Positions 8,945 to 17,521 of a stretch of 64,000 nucleotides of DNA are shown here, piece by piece (the first letter of the stretch is position 1; each line of letters begins with the position of its first letter). The notes beneath the pieces are model-generated. The model saw only the letters and a program-made list of their open reading frames with translations. It made no database searches and was not told the origin of the DNA. A program made the translations under genes and the position numbers. Origin of the DNA: Xylophilus sp. (GTDB lineage: Bacteria; Pseudomonadota; Gammaproteobacteria; Burkholderiales; Burkholderiaceae_C); assembly GCA_009914555.1 (NCBI GenBank), contig WNDY01000006.1:1-64000 (forward strand). The letters run 5' to 3'.

Positions 8945-9868
8945 TCAGCCGGCTTCGCCACGCAGCTTCAGCGCCTGTTCGTAGAGGGCATTGCGCGGTG
9001 CGCCGGTGATGTCGGCCGCCAGGCGCACCGCGGACTTCACCGGCAGTTCGGCCAGCAATAACCGCAGAACGCGTGTGGCTTCCGCGCCGGCCTCATCGCC
9101 GCCGGCCGGCGGCGCCGGATGCAGCACGACGACGAACTCGCCGCGCGTGCGCTGCGGCCCGGCGGCCAGCCAGGCCGCGGCCTCGGCCGCCGGCACGGTG
9201 GCGATCTCTTCGAACTGCTTGGTCAGCTCGCGGCCCAGGGTGACCGGGCGCGGGCCCAGCACGGCGAGCGCGCGGGCCAGTTCCTCGATGCGGTGCGGCG
9301 CCTCCAGCAGCACGATGCTGCGCGGCTCGGCGGCCAGCTTCTCCACGGCCGCGGCGCGCTCGGCCGCGCGCGTGGGCAGGAAGCCGGCGAACAGGAAGCC
9401 CGGCGTGCCCTGCTCCACCGCGCCGGCCGCGCTCAGTGCCGCGGTCACGCTGCTCGCGCCGGGCAGCGGCACCACCGGCAGGCCGGCCGCGCGCACCGCG
9501 GCGACGAGCCGCGCGCCGGGGTCGCTCACGCCGGGCGTGCCGGCGTCGCTGGCATAGGCGATGCGCTGGCCCTGCCGCAGCCGCGCGGCCACGCCCTGGG
9601 CCGCCTCGGCCTCGTTGTGCTGGTGCAGCGCGATCAGCTGGGCGCCCGGGCGCTCGATGCCGTAGGCGCGCAGCAGGGTCTGGGTGTGGCGCGTGTCCTC
9701 GCAGGCGATGGCATCGACGGTCTGGAGCACGTGCAGCGCGCGCAGCGTGATGTCGGCCAGGTTGCCGATCGGGGTGGCCGCGACGTACAGCGTCCCCCGG
9801 GGATAATGCTGCGCACCGGCCGCGTCGCGCGCGGCAGTCAAGGCAGTGGCGAAGGAAGCAGCGCTCAC
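8945..9868 (-). CDS. rsmI: 16S rRNA (cytidine(1402)-2'-O)-methyltransferase RsmI
   Basis: A 307-residue SAM-dependent tetrapyrrole-methylase-fold enzyme that 2'-O-methylates C1402 in the ribosomal P site. Diagnostic blocks are [20 protein letters not shown], the [12 protein letters not shown] motif, [29 protein letters not shown] and [10 protein letters not shown]. The GTG at 9866-9868 is chosen because a GAGGA ribosome-binding site lies 7 nt upstream on the minus strand and homologues begin near here (E. coli RsmI is 286 residues). Its first base is immediately adjacent to the first base of yraN on the other strand, so the two divergent genes have no spacer. Confidence 0.9.
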   Translation of the reverse strand: MSAASFATALTAARDAAGAQHYPRGTLYVAATPIGNLADITLRALHVLQTVDAIACEDTRHTQTLLRAYGIERPGAQLIALHQHNEAEAAQGVAARLRQGQRIAYASDAGTPGVSDPGARLVAAVRAAGLPVVPLPGASSVTAALSAAGAVEQGTPGFLFAGFLPTRAAERAAAVEKLAAEPRSIVLLEAPHRIEELARALAVLGPRPVTLGRELTKQFEEIATVPAAEAAAWLAAGPQRTRGEFVVVLHPAPPAGGDEAGAEATRVLRLLLAELPVKSAVRLAADITGAPRNALYEQALKLRGEAG

Positions 9869-10276
9869 ATGGGTGTCCTCGGAAAGGTCTTCGGGCGGGG
9901 CGATGGTGACGGTCCCACCACGGCGCAAACCGGCCGCGCGGCCGAGGACCGCGCGCTCGGCCACCTGCAGGCCCAGGGCCTGCGGCTGGTGGCCCGCAAT
10001 TATCGGACGCCGGGACGCGGCGGCGGCGAGATCGACCTCGTCCTGCGCGATCCGCGCGACGGCACGCTGGTCTTCGTCGAGGTGCGCGCGCGGCGCAGCC
10101 GCGGCCAGGGCGGCGCGGCGGCCAGCATCGGCACGGCCAAGCAGCGGCGCATCGTGTTCGCGGCGCAGCACTACCTGCTGCGCCTGGGCGGTACGCCACC
10201 GCCCTGCCGCTTCGATGCGGTGCTGGTCGAGGGCGACGCCATCGAATGGCTTCGCGCTGCCTTCGACGCAGGCTGA
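9869..10276 (+). CDS. yraN: YraN family putative endonuclease-fold protein
   Basis: A 135-residue UPF0102/YraN protein with a restriction-endonuclease-like fold: [25 protein letters not shown], the catalytic-type core [11 protein letters not shown]...LVFVEVRAR (E-ID...EVK-like, here EVR), and a C-terminal helix typical of the family. A DNA or recombination role has been suggested for homologues, but function is not established. It follows the enterobacterial order rsmI-yraN-diaA-dolP, though here rsmI is divergent rather than in line. The ATG at 9869 uses GGAAG inside the rsmI coding region as its ribosome-binding site. Confidence 0.85.
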   Translation: MGVLGKVFGRGDGDGPTTAQTGRAAEDRALGHLQAQGLRLVARNYRTPGRGGGEIDLVLRDPRDGTLVFVEVRARRSRGQGGAAASIGTAKQRRIVFAAQHYLLRLGGTPPPCRFDAVLVEGDAIEWLRAAFDAG

Positions 10277-10284
10277 GCAGCTCG

Positions 10285-10344
10285 GGGGTATCCATTTGTA
10301 GCCGGCGGTCAGCGCCCGCCATGAGAGGGTTCTGCGGGGGGTAG
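10285..10344 (-). repeat. 53-bp-period ATACCCC element, copy 2
   Basis: On the minus strand the first box is CTACCCC (plus 10338-10344) and the second ATACCCC (plus 10285-10291), starts 53 bp apart. The interior has GGCGGGCGC at the position where other copies have AGCG. It fills the spacer between yraN and diaA. Confidence 0.5.
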
Positions 10345-10396
10345 TCACGCAGCGATGCGGCGGTCGGCGCGCCGCGCACGGTTATCATCGCGGACC

Positions 10397-10984
10397 ATGC
10401 TCGAGCAACGGATCCAACAGCATTTCATCGACAGCGCCGACCTGAAGTACCAGGCCGCGCAGGCACTGAGCAAACCCATCGCCGCGGCCGTGCAGGCGCT
10501 GCTGGCCTGCGTGACCAGCGGCGGCAAGGTGCTGGCCTGCGGCCACGGTGCATCGGCCGCGCATGCGCAGTTCTTCGCAGCCACGTTCATCGGCAGCTTC
10601 GAGCGCGAGCGGCCCGAGCTGGCCGCGCTGGCGCTGCACGGCGGCCCGGTGGCCGCCCTTTCGGAATCGGCCGACACCTCGCAGAACCTCGCGCGCCAGG
10701 TGCGCGCCTTTGGCCAGGCCGGCGACGTGCTGCTGGTGCTGTCGCTCCAGGGCGAAGGCGCCGACGTGATCGCCGCGGTGGACGCGGCGCACGAACGCGA
10801 GATGTCGATCGTTGCCCTGGGCGCGCGCGGCGGCGGCCCGCTGGCGGCGATGCTGCGCGAGACCGACGTCTACATCGGCGTGCCGCACGACCGCGCGGCG
10901 CGCATCCACGAAGTGCACGGCCTGGTGCTGCACTGCATCTGCGACGGCGTGGACGCGCAGCTCTTCGGCGAGACCGAAATCTAG
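10397..10984 (+). CDS. diaA: SIS-domain protein DiaA (DnaA initiator-associating)
   Basis: A 195-residue sugar-isomerase (SIS) domain protein, the same length as E. coli DiaA (196) and matching it from end to end: MLEQRIQQHFIDSADLKYQ, KVLACGHGASAAHAQFFAA, RQVRAFGQAGDVLLVLSLQG, ARIHEVHGLVLHCICDGVDAQLF. DiaA is a homotetramer that binds DnaA and promotes loading at oriC. GmhA (sedoheptulose-7-phosphate isomerase) is the closest alternative family, but the neighbourhood (yraN before, dolP after) supports DiaA. A GTTATCATCG box near 10381 could be a -10 element. Confidence 0.85.
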   Translation: MLEQRIQQHFIDSADLKYQAAQALSKPIAAAVQALLACVTSGGKVLACGHGASAAHAQFFAATFIGSFERERPELAALALHGGPVAALSESADTSQNLARQVRAFGQAGDVLLVLSLQGEGADVIAAVDAAHEREMSIVALGARGGGPLAAMLRETDVYIGVPHDRAARIHEVHGLVLHCICDGVDAQLFGETEI

Positions 10985-11036
10985 ATCCCGCCCTTTTTCA
11001 TGAACCGCGTGCATGGCACCACCCTTGGAGATTGAG

Positions 11037-11729
11037 ATGAAGCGAACCTTTTCCCCGCGCACCGCGCAGCGCCTGGTCCTGGGCGCGCTGCTGTCCGGCT
11101 CGCTCGCGGGCTGCGCGCCGATCCTGGTCGGCGGCGCGGTCGTCGGCGGCCTGGTGGCCACCGACCGGCGCACCTCGGGCGCGCAGCTGGAGGACGAGAC
11201 CATCGAGCTGCGCGCGTCCAACCGCGTCCGCGAGACGCTGGGCTCGGAGCGCGTGCACGTCAACGTGACCAGCTACAACCGCCGTGTGCTGTTGACCGGC
11301 GAGACGCCCAACGGCGCCGACAGGGCGGCGGTGGAGCAGATCGTGGCGCGCGTGGAGAACGTGCAGACCGTCGTCAACGAACTCCAGACGGCGCCGATCT
11401 CCTCGCTGGGCGACCGCTCCAACGACACGCTGATCACCGGCAAGGTGCGCGCGAGCTTCGTGGACGCGCGCGACGTGTTCGCCAACTCGGTCAAGGTCGT
11501 GACCGAGCGCGGCGTGGTCTACCTGCTGGGCCGCGTGACCCAGCGCGAGGCCGACCGCGCGACCTCCATCGCCCGCGGCGTGGCCGGCGTGACCAAGGTG
11601 GTGCGCGTCTTCGACATCATCAGCGAGGCGGAACTGGCCCGCGTGGCCAGCCAGCCGCCGGCGCCCTCCACCACCGGCAATGCGGCCGCGCTGGCCGGCG
11701 GATCGCCGGCGCCGGTGTCGCGCGACTGA
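11037..11729 (+). CDS. dolP: BON-domain outer membrane lipoprotein DolP (YraP)
   Basis: A 230-residue lipoprotein with lipobox LAGC (Cys about 26) followed by two BON domains (about 55-125 and 135-200), for example SERVHVNVTSYNRRVLLTGE and VVTERGVVYLLGRVTQREAD. DolP/YraP localises to the outer membrane and division site and supports envelope integrity. The ATG at 11037 follows GGAG at 11028-11031 and gives a good signal peptide. A proline/alanine-rich tail of about 25 residues follows the second domain. It is 52 bp after diaA, probably in one operon with it and yraN. Confidence 0.88.
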   Translation: MKRTFSPRTAQRLVLGALLSGSLAGCAPILVGGAVVGGLVATDRRTSGAQLEDETIELRASNRVRETLGSERVHVNVTSYNRRVLLTGETPNGADRAAVEQIVARVENVQTVVNELQTAPISSLGDRSNDTLITGKVRASFVDARDVFANSVKVVTERGVVYLLGRVTQREADRATSIARGVAGVTKVVRVFDIISEAELARVASQPPAPSTTGNAAALAGGSPAPVSRD

Positions 11730-11752
11730 ACGTCCGGGGGCGGGGCCGGGCC

Positions 11753-12025
11753 TCAGCCCTCCGCCGCCTTCCTGTGGAACCAGGTCTGCAGGTAGTGGAA
11801 CCCGCGGTCGAAGGCGTCCTGGACGCTGTCCGCCTCGATATGGGTGTCCAGCCGGGTCCGCTTTCCGGCCGGGGTCTCGACGTAGACATGCACCGGGAAG
11901 CTGTCGCGCTGGACGTCGTAGCCGGTGGCCACCGTCAGCCGGTATTCCTGGAACCGCCCTTGCTGCACGAACCGGGGGCCGCTCTCGGTCTGCCTGACGT
12001 TGAAGTGCGAGACATAGTGGGACAT
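11753..12025 (-). CDS. Hypothetical protein, 90 residues
   Basis: I do not recognise this family. The product MSHYVSHFNVRQ... is a soluble, mixed-charge protein with no signal peptide or membrane segment. It alternates beta-like stretches (FQEYRLTVATGYDVQRD, FPVHVYVETPAGKRTRLDTH) and ends in a helix with two aromatic clusters (GFHYLQTWFHRK). Codon use is like its neighbours and a GGAGGC ribosome-binding site precedes the ATG at 12025, so it is likely real. It is convergent with dolP and lies about 106 bp downstream of the glucose dehydrogenase gene on the same strand. Confidence 0.6.
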   Translation of the reverse strand: MSHYVSHFNVRQTESGPRFVQQGRFQEYRLTVATGYDVQRDSFPVHVYVETPAGKRTRLDTHIEADSVQDAFDRGFHYLQTWFHRKAAEG

Positions 12026-12131
12026 GGTGCCTCCTGCGTGGGTTGCCACAGTATGCCTGCGCAGCGCCCCGAAAACGCCGCGCGGCTTTCGGGCCGTGCG
12101 GCGTCTTTCGCATCCATCCGCGCCGCGCGCG

Positions 12132-14588
12132 CTACTGCTGCGGCAAGGCGTAGGCGATGACCTGGTCGCCCTTGGGCGTCTCCATGAAGTGGTGGCCGCC
12201 GGTCATGCTGACCAGGTACTGCCGCCCGCCCTCCTCGTAGACCATCGGGTTGGCCTGCCCGCCGGCCGGCAGCTTGGCCTGCCAGAGCGTCTTGCCGGTG
12301 TCGATGTCGATCGCGCGGATCAGGTCGTCGGTGGCCGCGGCGATGAAGATCAGCCCGCTGGCGGTGACGACCGAGCCGCCGTTGTTGGGCGTGCCGATCT
12401 CCAGCGGCAGGCCCGAGCGGATGCCGAACGGGCCGTTGGCGCGCGCGGTGCCCAGCGGCCGGTCCCACAGCGTCTTGCCGCTCCTGAGGTCGATCGCGCG
12501 GATGCCGCCGTAGGGCGGCTGCTTGCACAGCAGCTTGGTGAACGGCAGGCGCCAGCCGGCGTTGACGTTGACCGCATACGGCGTGCCGACCTGCGGGTCG
12601 CCCGCGCCCTCGGAGCCGCCCATGTCGCCGCGCACCTGCTCGCGCGACGCCCAGCCCATCTTGTCGGCCTTCTCGCGCGGCACGAGGATGTTGTAGTTGG
12701 GCATGTCGTTGTAGTTGGCCACGATCAAGCCGCGCGCCCTGTCCACCGCCACGCTGCCCCAGTCGGAGCCGCCGTTGTAGCTCGGGTACTCGATCGAATG
12801 GCGGTCGGCCTCGGGCGGCGTGTAGAAGCCCTTGTAGCTGGCCGCGCGGAACTGGATGCGGCAGGCCAGCTGGTCCAGCGGCGTCATGCCCCACATGTCC
12901 TGCTCGGTCAGGTCGCGCTTCCTCAGCGTATGCCATTCGGACACCGGCTGCACCTTGGATCGGCGCTGCGGCTCCACGCCGCCGCCGGGCGCCTGGTAGG
13001 TGCCCACGGGCGTGAGCGGCTTGCCGGTGCGGCGGTCGAGCACGTAGAGATCGCCCTGCTTGCTCGGCAGCAGCACCGCCGGCACCTTCTGGCCGTTGCC
13101 GCCGTCCCAGTCGAGCAGCGTGGGCTGCGAGCCCAGGTCGTAGTCCCAGACGTCGCGGATCGTGGTCTGGAAGTTCCACACGGGCTTGCCGGTCGCCACG
13201 TCGAGCGCGACCAGCGAGGTGGCGTACTGGTCCTGCGTCGGCGTGCGCGAGCTGCTCCAGTAGTCGGCGGCCGAGTTGCCCATGGGCAGGTAGACCAGGC
13301 CGAGCGCGTTGTCGCCGACGGCCGTGGTCCACATGTTGGGCGTGCCGCGGGTGTAGGTCTGGCCCTCGGGAGGCAGGCCGGTGAGGTCGGGGCGGTCCAT
13401 GTCCCAGGCCCAGCGCAGCGCACCGGTGGCCGCGTCGTAGCCCTGGATCACGCCCGAGGGCGCGTCGCGCCGCTGGCCGTCGAGCACCTGGTGGCCGGTC
13501 ACGATCACGCCGCGCACGATCGCCGGCGGCGAGGTGATCGAGACATAGCCGTCGGGTGTGTCGCCCATGCCGGCCTTGATGTCGACCTGGCCGTTGCGGC
13601 CGAAGCCGGCGCAGGGCTTGCCGTCGCGCGCGTCGACCGCGATGAGCCGGCCGTCGAGCGTGCCCTCGACGATGCGGGCACGGCAGGCGCCGTCGGCCGG
13701 TGCGGCGGCGGCCGGCGCGGCGCTGGCCGGCAGTTCGTAGTACGCCACGCCGCGGCAGGCCGCCGTGTAGGGGATGGACTTCTCCTTGACCTGCGGGTCG
13801 TAGCGCCAGCGCTGCTGGCCGGTGCGCGCGTCCAGCGCCAGCAGCTGGTTGCGCGCCGAGCACAGGTAGAGCGTATCGCCGACCTTCAGCGGCGTGGTCT
13901 CGGCTCCCCAGCGGTGGTCGGGCAGGTCGCCGGTGTGGGCCAGCCAGGCCTGCTGGAGCCGGCCGACGTTGTCCTTGGTGATCTGCGTGAGCGGCGAATA
14001 GCGCGTGCCCGCGTTGTCGCGGCCGTAGGCCACCCAGTCGCCGGCCGCGGGCTGATCCGCGCGCTGCGCGAATTCGGCCGGCGGCGGCGCCACCGCGGCT
14101 CCTGCGCCCGCCGCAGCCTGCGGACCGGGCCCCTGGGCCGGCGTCACGCCATAGGGCACGAAGGCCAGCGCGAACGCGGCCACGAAGACCAGCGCCAGCA
14201 CCACGGCGATGCCGCGCGATGCGGCGCGGGCGAAGGGCCGATCCAGCCGCGGCAGCAGCAGTGCCAGCACGAAGCCCAGGGCCACGATCAGGCCCAGGCG
14301 CGGCACCCAGCGCCAGTAGTCCAGCCCCGACTCCCAGGCGCTCCACAGCACCGTGCCGACGAAGACCGCGGCGAACCACCAGGCGCCGGCGCGGCGCGCG
14401 CGCCAGAGCAGGGCGCCCGCGACGACCAGGCCGATGCCGGCCAGCAGGTAGTACCAGGAGCCGCCCAACGCCGCCAGCCAGACGCCGCCGCCCAGCAGCG
14501 CGAGTCCGACCACCAAAAGAATCGCCGCCAGGACCCTGAGGGGCCAGGCGGCGTGCACACGCCCACGTGGCGTTCTGTCATCAGCCAT
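12132..14588 (-). CDS. gcd: Membrane-bound PQQ-dependent dehydrogenase, glucose/quinate/shikimate type
   Basis: An 818-residue quinoprotein (E. coli Gcd is 796). The first about 150 residues hold five membrane helices (for example LAAILLVVGLALLGGGVWLAAL), then a periplasmic eight-bladed PQQ propeller with W-motif repeats such as GQQRWRYDPQVKEKSIPY, GALRWAWDMD, GKPVWNFQTT and KTLWQAKLPAGGQANP. The enzyme oxidises aldoses (or quinate/shikimate) in the periplasm and passes electrons to ubiquinone. GTPNMWTTAVGD and NGGSDWGSVAVD correspond to conserved PQQ-pocket segments. Substrate class cannot be separated by eye. No pqq biosynthesis genes are in the window, so cofactor supply must come from elsewhere. 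Confidence 0.9.
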   Translation of the reverse strand: MADDRTPRGRVHAAWPLRVLAAILLVVGLALLGGGVWLAALGGSWYYLLAGIGLVVAGALLWRARRAGAWWFAAVFVGTVLWSAWESGLDYWRWVPRLGLIVALGFVLALLLPRLDRPFARAASRGIAVVLALVFVAAFALAFVPYGVTPAQGPGPQAAAGAGAAVAPPPAEFAQRADQPAAGDWVAYGRDNAGTRYSPLTQITKDNVGRLQQAWLAHTGDLPDHRWGAETTPLKVGDTLYLCSARNQLLALDARTGQQRWRYDPQVKEKSIPYTAACRGVAYYELPASAAPAAAAPADGACRARIVEGTLDGRLIAVDARDGKPCAGFGRNGQVDIKAGMGDTPDGYVSITSPPAIVRGVIVTGHQVLDGQRRDAPSGVIQGYDAATGALRWAWDMDRPDLTGLPPEGQTYTRGTPNMWTTAVGDNALGLVYLPMGNSAADYWSSSRTPTQDQYATSLVALDVATGKPVWNFQTTIRDVWDYDLGSQPTLLDWDGGNGQKVPAVLLPSKQGDLYVLDRRTGKPLTPVGTYQAPGGGVEPQRRSKVQPVSEWHTLRKRDLTEQDMWGMTPLDQLACRIQFRAASYKGFYTPPEADRHSIEYPSYNGGSDWGSVAVDRARGLIVANYNDMPNYNILVPREKADKMGWASREQVRGDMGGSEGAGDPQVGTPYAVNVNAGWRLPFTKLLCKQPPYGGIRAIDLRSGKTLWDRPLGTARANGPFGIRSGLPLEIGTPNNGGSVVTASGLIFIAAATDDLIRAIDIDTGKTLWQAKLPAGGQANPMVYEEGGRQYLVSMTGGHHFMETPKGDQVIAYALPQQ

Positions 14589-14699
14589 GCTTCACTCCGT
14601 TTGCGATCACAAGAAAGAACCGAATCGGCCCATCTTGGTCATGTGCAACTCGGCGCATGCAAGCGGTTGTTGCCGGCAGCAGCTGGCCAGCCGGGGGCA

Positions 14700-14759
14700 G
14701 GGGTATATGGCCGCAGTGCGCGATAGACCAGCGCTTATGGCTACTACAGCGGGGGGTAT
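14700..14759 (-). repeat. 53-bp-period ATACCCC element, copy 3
   Basis: On the minus strand two exact ATACCCC boxes (plus 14753-14759 and 14700-14706) start 53 bp apart, with GTA at columns 13-15, CATAAGCGCT at 21-30 and ATATACCCC at the second box. The first box overlaps the TGA stop of the upstream dehydrogenase gene (TGATACCCC). It lies in the 170-bp gap before gcd. Confidence 0.65.
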
Positions 14760-15667
14760 CAGCGCAGGCGGCGGATCAGGCTCGACGTGTCGAGGCGGCC
14801 GCCGCCCTGCTGCTGCACGTCGGCATAGAACTGGTCGACCAGCGCGGCGAGCGGCAGGCGCGCGCCGTTGCGCCGGGCCTCGTCGAGCACCAAGCCCAAG
14901 TCCTTGCGCATCCAGTCCACGGCGAAGCCGAAGTCGAATTTGTCGGCGACCATGGTCTTGCCGCGGTTGTCGAGCTGCCAGCTCTGGGCCGCGCCCTTGC
15001 CGATCACGTCGAGCACCAGGTTCATGTCGATGCCGGCCTTCTGGCCAAAGGCGATGGCCTCCGACAGGCCCTGCACGATGCCGGCGATGCAGACCTGGTT
15101 GACCATCTTGGCGAGCTGGCCCGCGCCGCTCTCGCCGATGCGGGTAAAGGCGCGCGAGAAGGCCGCAGCCACCGGCGCGACGGCATCGAACACGTCCTGG
15201 TCGCCGCCGACCATGACGGTCAGCGCGCCGTTCTGCGCGCCGGCCTGGCCGCCGGAGACCGGCGCGTCGAGAAACTGCGCGCCCTGCCTGCGCGCGGCGG
15301 CATACAGCTCGCGCGCCACGTCGGCCGAGGCGGTCGTGTGGTCCACGAAGATGGCGCCCTGCGCCAGGCCGCCAAAGGCGCCGTCGGCGCCGGTGGTGAC
15401 CGAGCGCAGGTCGTCGTCGTTGCCGACGCAGGCAAAGACGATCTCGGCGCCCTCGGCCGCCTCGCGCGGCGTGCGCACGGCACGGCCACCGAACTCCGCC
15501 GCCCAGGCCGCGGCCTTGGGCGCCGTGCGGTTGTAGACGGCGACCTCGTGGCCCGCGCGCGCGAGGTGGCCGGCCATCGGATAGCCCATCACGCCGAGGC
15601 CGACGAAGGCGACGCGGCGCGACGGCACGGGTTCATAGGGGCGCGGGTGGATGCTGGTGGTGGACAT
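14759..15667 (-). CDS. 3-hydroxyisobutyrate dehydrogenase family NAD(P)-dependent oxidoreductase
   Basis: A 302-residue beta-hydroxyacid dehydrogenase. The N-terminal Rossmann signature VAFVGLGVMGYPMAGHLA binds the cofactor; DAPVSGGQAGAQNGAL is the substrate-binding loop; GAGQLAKMVNQ carries the catalytic lysine. Family members reduce tartronate semialdehyde, oxidise 3-hydroxyisobutyrate or act on related short acids, and the sequence does not separate these. The ATG at 15667 (MSTTSIHPRP) adds a short leader before the fold; a longer in-frame start exists at 15703 but has no visible advantage. Its stop codon forms the start of a repeat element. Confidence 0.88.
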   Translation of the reverse strand: MSTTSIHPRPYEPVPSRRVAFVGLGVMGYPMAGHLARAGHEVAVYNRTAPKAAAWAAEFGGRAVRTPREAAEGAEIVFACVGNDDDLRSVTTGADGAFGGLAQGAIFVDHTTASADVARELYAAARRQGAQFLDAPVSGGQAGAQNGALTVMVGGDQDVFDAVAPVAAAFSRAFTRIGESGAGQLAKMVNQVCIAGIVQGLSEAIAFGQKAGIDMNLVLDVIGKGAAQSWQLDNRGKTMVADKFDFGFAVDWMRKDLGLVLDEARRNGARLPLAALVDQFYADVQQQGGGRLDTSSLIRRLR

Positions 15668-15742
15668 GGTGGACGAAGGCTCCGAAAGCACAGCGGCCCG
15701 CACGGGGCCGCGACAGGAAGATCGAGAAGAAGGCCAAGCCTA

Positions 15743-16879
15743 CTACACGATGGCCAGGCTCTCGGTGCCGGCGGCCAGGTCGGCGCTCTTGGCACGCTGG
15801 CTGTTGAGCTTGATCTGCAGCCGCAGGTCGTTGAGCGAGTCGGCGTTGCGCAGCGCGTCCTCATACGTGACGAGGTTGGCCTCGAACAGGTCGAACAGCG
15901 CCTGGTCGAAGGTCGGCATGCCGAGGTTGCGGCTCTTCCTCATGATGTCCTTGATCTCGGCGACCTCGCCCTTGAAGATCAGGTCGGAGATCAGCGGCGT
16001 GTTGAGCATGATCTCCACCGCCGCCGCGCGGCCCTTGCCGTCCTGGCGCGGCAGCAGCCGCTGCGACACCATCGCGCGCAGGTTGAGCGACAGGTCCATG
16101 AGCAGCTGGTCGCGCCGCTCCTCGGGGAAGAAGTTGACGATGCGGTCGAGCGCCTGGTTGGCGCTGTTGGCATGCAGCGTGGCCAGGCACAGGTGGCCGG
16201 TTTCGGCGAAGGCGATGGCATGCTCCATCGTCTCGCGGTCGCGGATCTCGCCCATCAGGATCACGTCGGGCGCCTGGCGCAGCGTGTTCTTGAGCGCGAT
16301 CTCCCAGCTGTCGGTGTCGAGCCCCACTTCGCGCTGGGTGACTACGCAGTTCTTGTGCGCGTGCACGAACTCGATCGGGTCCTCGATCGTGATGATGTGG
16401 CCCTGGGTGTTCTCGTTGCGCCAGTCCACCATCGCGGCCAGCGTGGTCGACTTGCCCGAGCCGGTGGCGCCCACCAGCACGCACAGGCCGCGCTTGCTCA
16501 TCGCCACTTCCTTGAGCACCTGCGGCATGCCCAGGCCGTCGATGGTCGGCAGCGTCAGCGGGATGGTGCGCAGCACCATGCCGACCTTGCCCTGCTGCAC
16601 GAACGCGTTCACGCGGAAGCGGCCGACGCCGGACGGCGAGATCGCGAAGTTGCATTCCTTGGTGCGCTCGAAGTCGGCCACCTGCTTGTCGCTCATGATC
16701 GAGCGGGCCAGCGCCAGCGTGTGCTGCGCGTTGAGCGGCTGCGGCGACACCTTGGTGACCCGACCGTCCACCTTGATCGCGGGCGGGAATTCGGCGGTCA
16801 CGAACAGGTCGCTGCCGCCGCGGCTGATCATGAGCTTGAGCAGATCGTTGATGAACTTGCTCGCCTGGTCGCGTTCCAT
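15743..16879 (-). CDS. pilU: Type IV pilus retraction ATPase PilU
   Basis: A 378-residue secretion ATPase that works with PilT to depolymerise type IV pili. Motifs: Walker A GATGSGKS, IITIEDPIEFVHAHK (Asp box), Walker B VILMGEIRDRETMEHA and HLCLATLHANSA (His box). The N-terminus MERDQASKFINDLLKLM and the long C-terminal extension after EDALRNADSL are typical of PilU rather than PilT. It is last in pilT - cNMP gene - pilU, all on the minus strand with short gaps (19 and 28 bp), so the three are one operon. Confidence 0.93.
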   Translation of the reverse strand: MERDQASKFINDLLKLMISRGGSDLFVTAEFPPAIKVDGRVTKVSPQPLNAQHTLALARSIMSDKQVADFERTKECNFAISPSGVGRFRVNAFVQQGKVGMVLRTIPLTLPTIDGLGMPQVLKEVAMSKRGLCVLVGATGSGKSTTLAAMVDWRNENTQGHIITIEDPIEFVHAHKNCVVTQREVGLDTDSWEIALKNTLRQAPDVILMGEIRDRETMEHAIAFAETGHLCLATLHANSANQALDRIVNFFPEERRDQLLMDLSLNLRAMVSQRLLPRQDGKGRAAAVEIMLNTPLISDLIFKGEVAEIKDIMRKSRNLGMPTFDQALFDLFEANLVTYEDALRNADSLNDLRLQIKLNSQRAKSADLAAGTESLAIV

Positions 16880-16898
16880 GCGCGTGCTCCGGTTGCGG

Positions 16899-17493
16899 TT
16901 ACTGCTGGCCGTCGCTGAGCCGCGCGCTCACCGCACGCAGCCGCAGCGAAAGTTTACGGGCCAGCAGCGCGATGAGGCTGGCCGCGAGCTGCGGGTCGCG
17001 GCCGACCATCTCGTCGAGCGCCTCTGCGCCGAGCACAGCGATCTCGCTGTCGGCCAGCGTGGTGCAGGACGAGAAGCGCACGCCGCTGTCGAGCAGCGAC
17101 ATCTCGCCCAGGATGTCGCCGGGCCGCGCCTCGGCCAGCCGCAGGTGCTCGCCCCAGGGCTGCACCCGGTCGATGGCGATGGAGCCCGACAGCAGCACGA
17201 CCATGAAGTTGCCGTACTCGTCCTGGCGGATCAGGTCGCGGTTGGCCGGCACCGCGGCGAACTGGAAGAAGCGCTCCATGCGCGGCACCGCGTCGCTGTC
17301 CAGCAGCGCCATGTACTTGTCCTTGGCCCAGAGCACCTGGAGCTGCTTGCTGCCGCGCGAACTCGGCAGCCGGCGCGAGCATGGACGCATCCACGCCCTG
17401 GCCGGCGAAGGCCGTGGTGAACAGCACCGAGTCGGCCCGCTCGTCGGCAACGGTGGTCTCCCTGGATCGCAGCAGCCCGAGGATGCCTTTCAT
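16899..17493 (-). pseudogene. Cyclic-nucleotide-binding-domain protein between pilT and pilU, frameshifted
   Basis: Two frames together make one protein. From the ATG at 17493 the frame reads MKGILGLLRSRE...ASMLAPAAEFARQ. It then derails and the rest, KQLQVLWAKDKYMALLD followed by a Crp-like cyclic-nucleotide-binding domain (YGNFMVVLLSGSIAIDRV, ARPGDILGEMSLLDSGVRFSS), continues one frame over to the stop at 16899. The span of 595 nt is one base more than a multiple of three, so one extra base (or two missing), near 17345-17365, explains it. An intact product would be about 197 residues. A gene of this type between pilT and pilU is usual in related bacteria. It could be a sequencing error or a real lesion. 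Confidence 0.75.
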
Positions 17494-17521
17494 GGTCGTG
17501 TCCCTTCTGTTGGCGGGTGGG

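Noticed and set aside
8927..8945. Hairpin AGCGCCC-GCCGT-GGGCGCT as rsmI terminator
   Set aside because: It overlaps the stop codon and has no T tract on the minus strand, so termination is not supported.
12024..14726. 900-codon plus-strand frame opposite gcd
   Set aside because: Low-complexity shadow of a well-supported quinoprotein gene on the minus strand.
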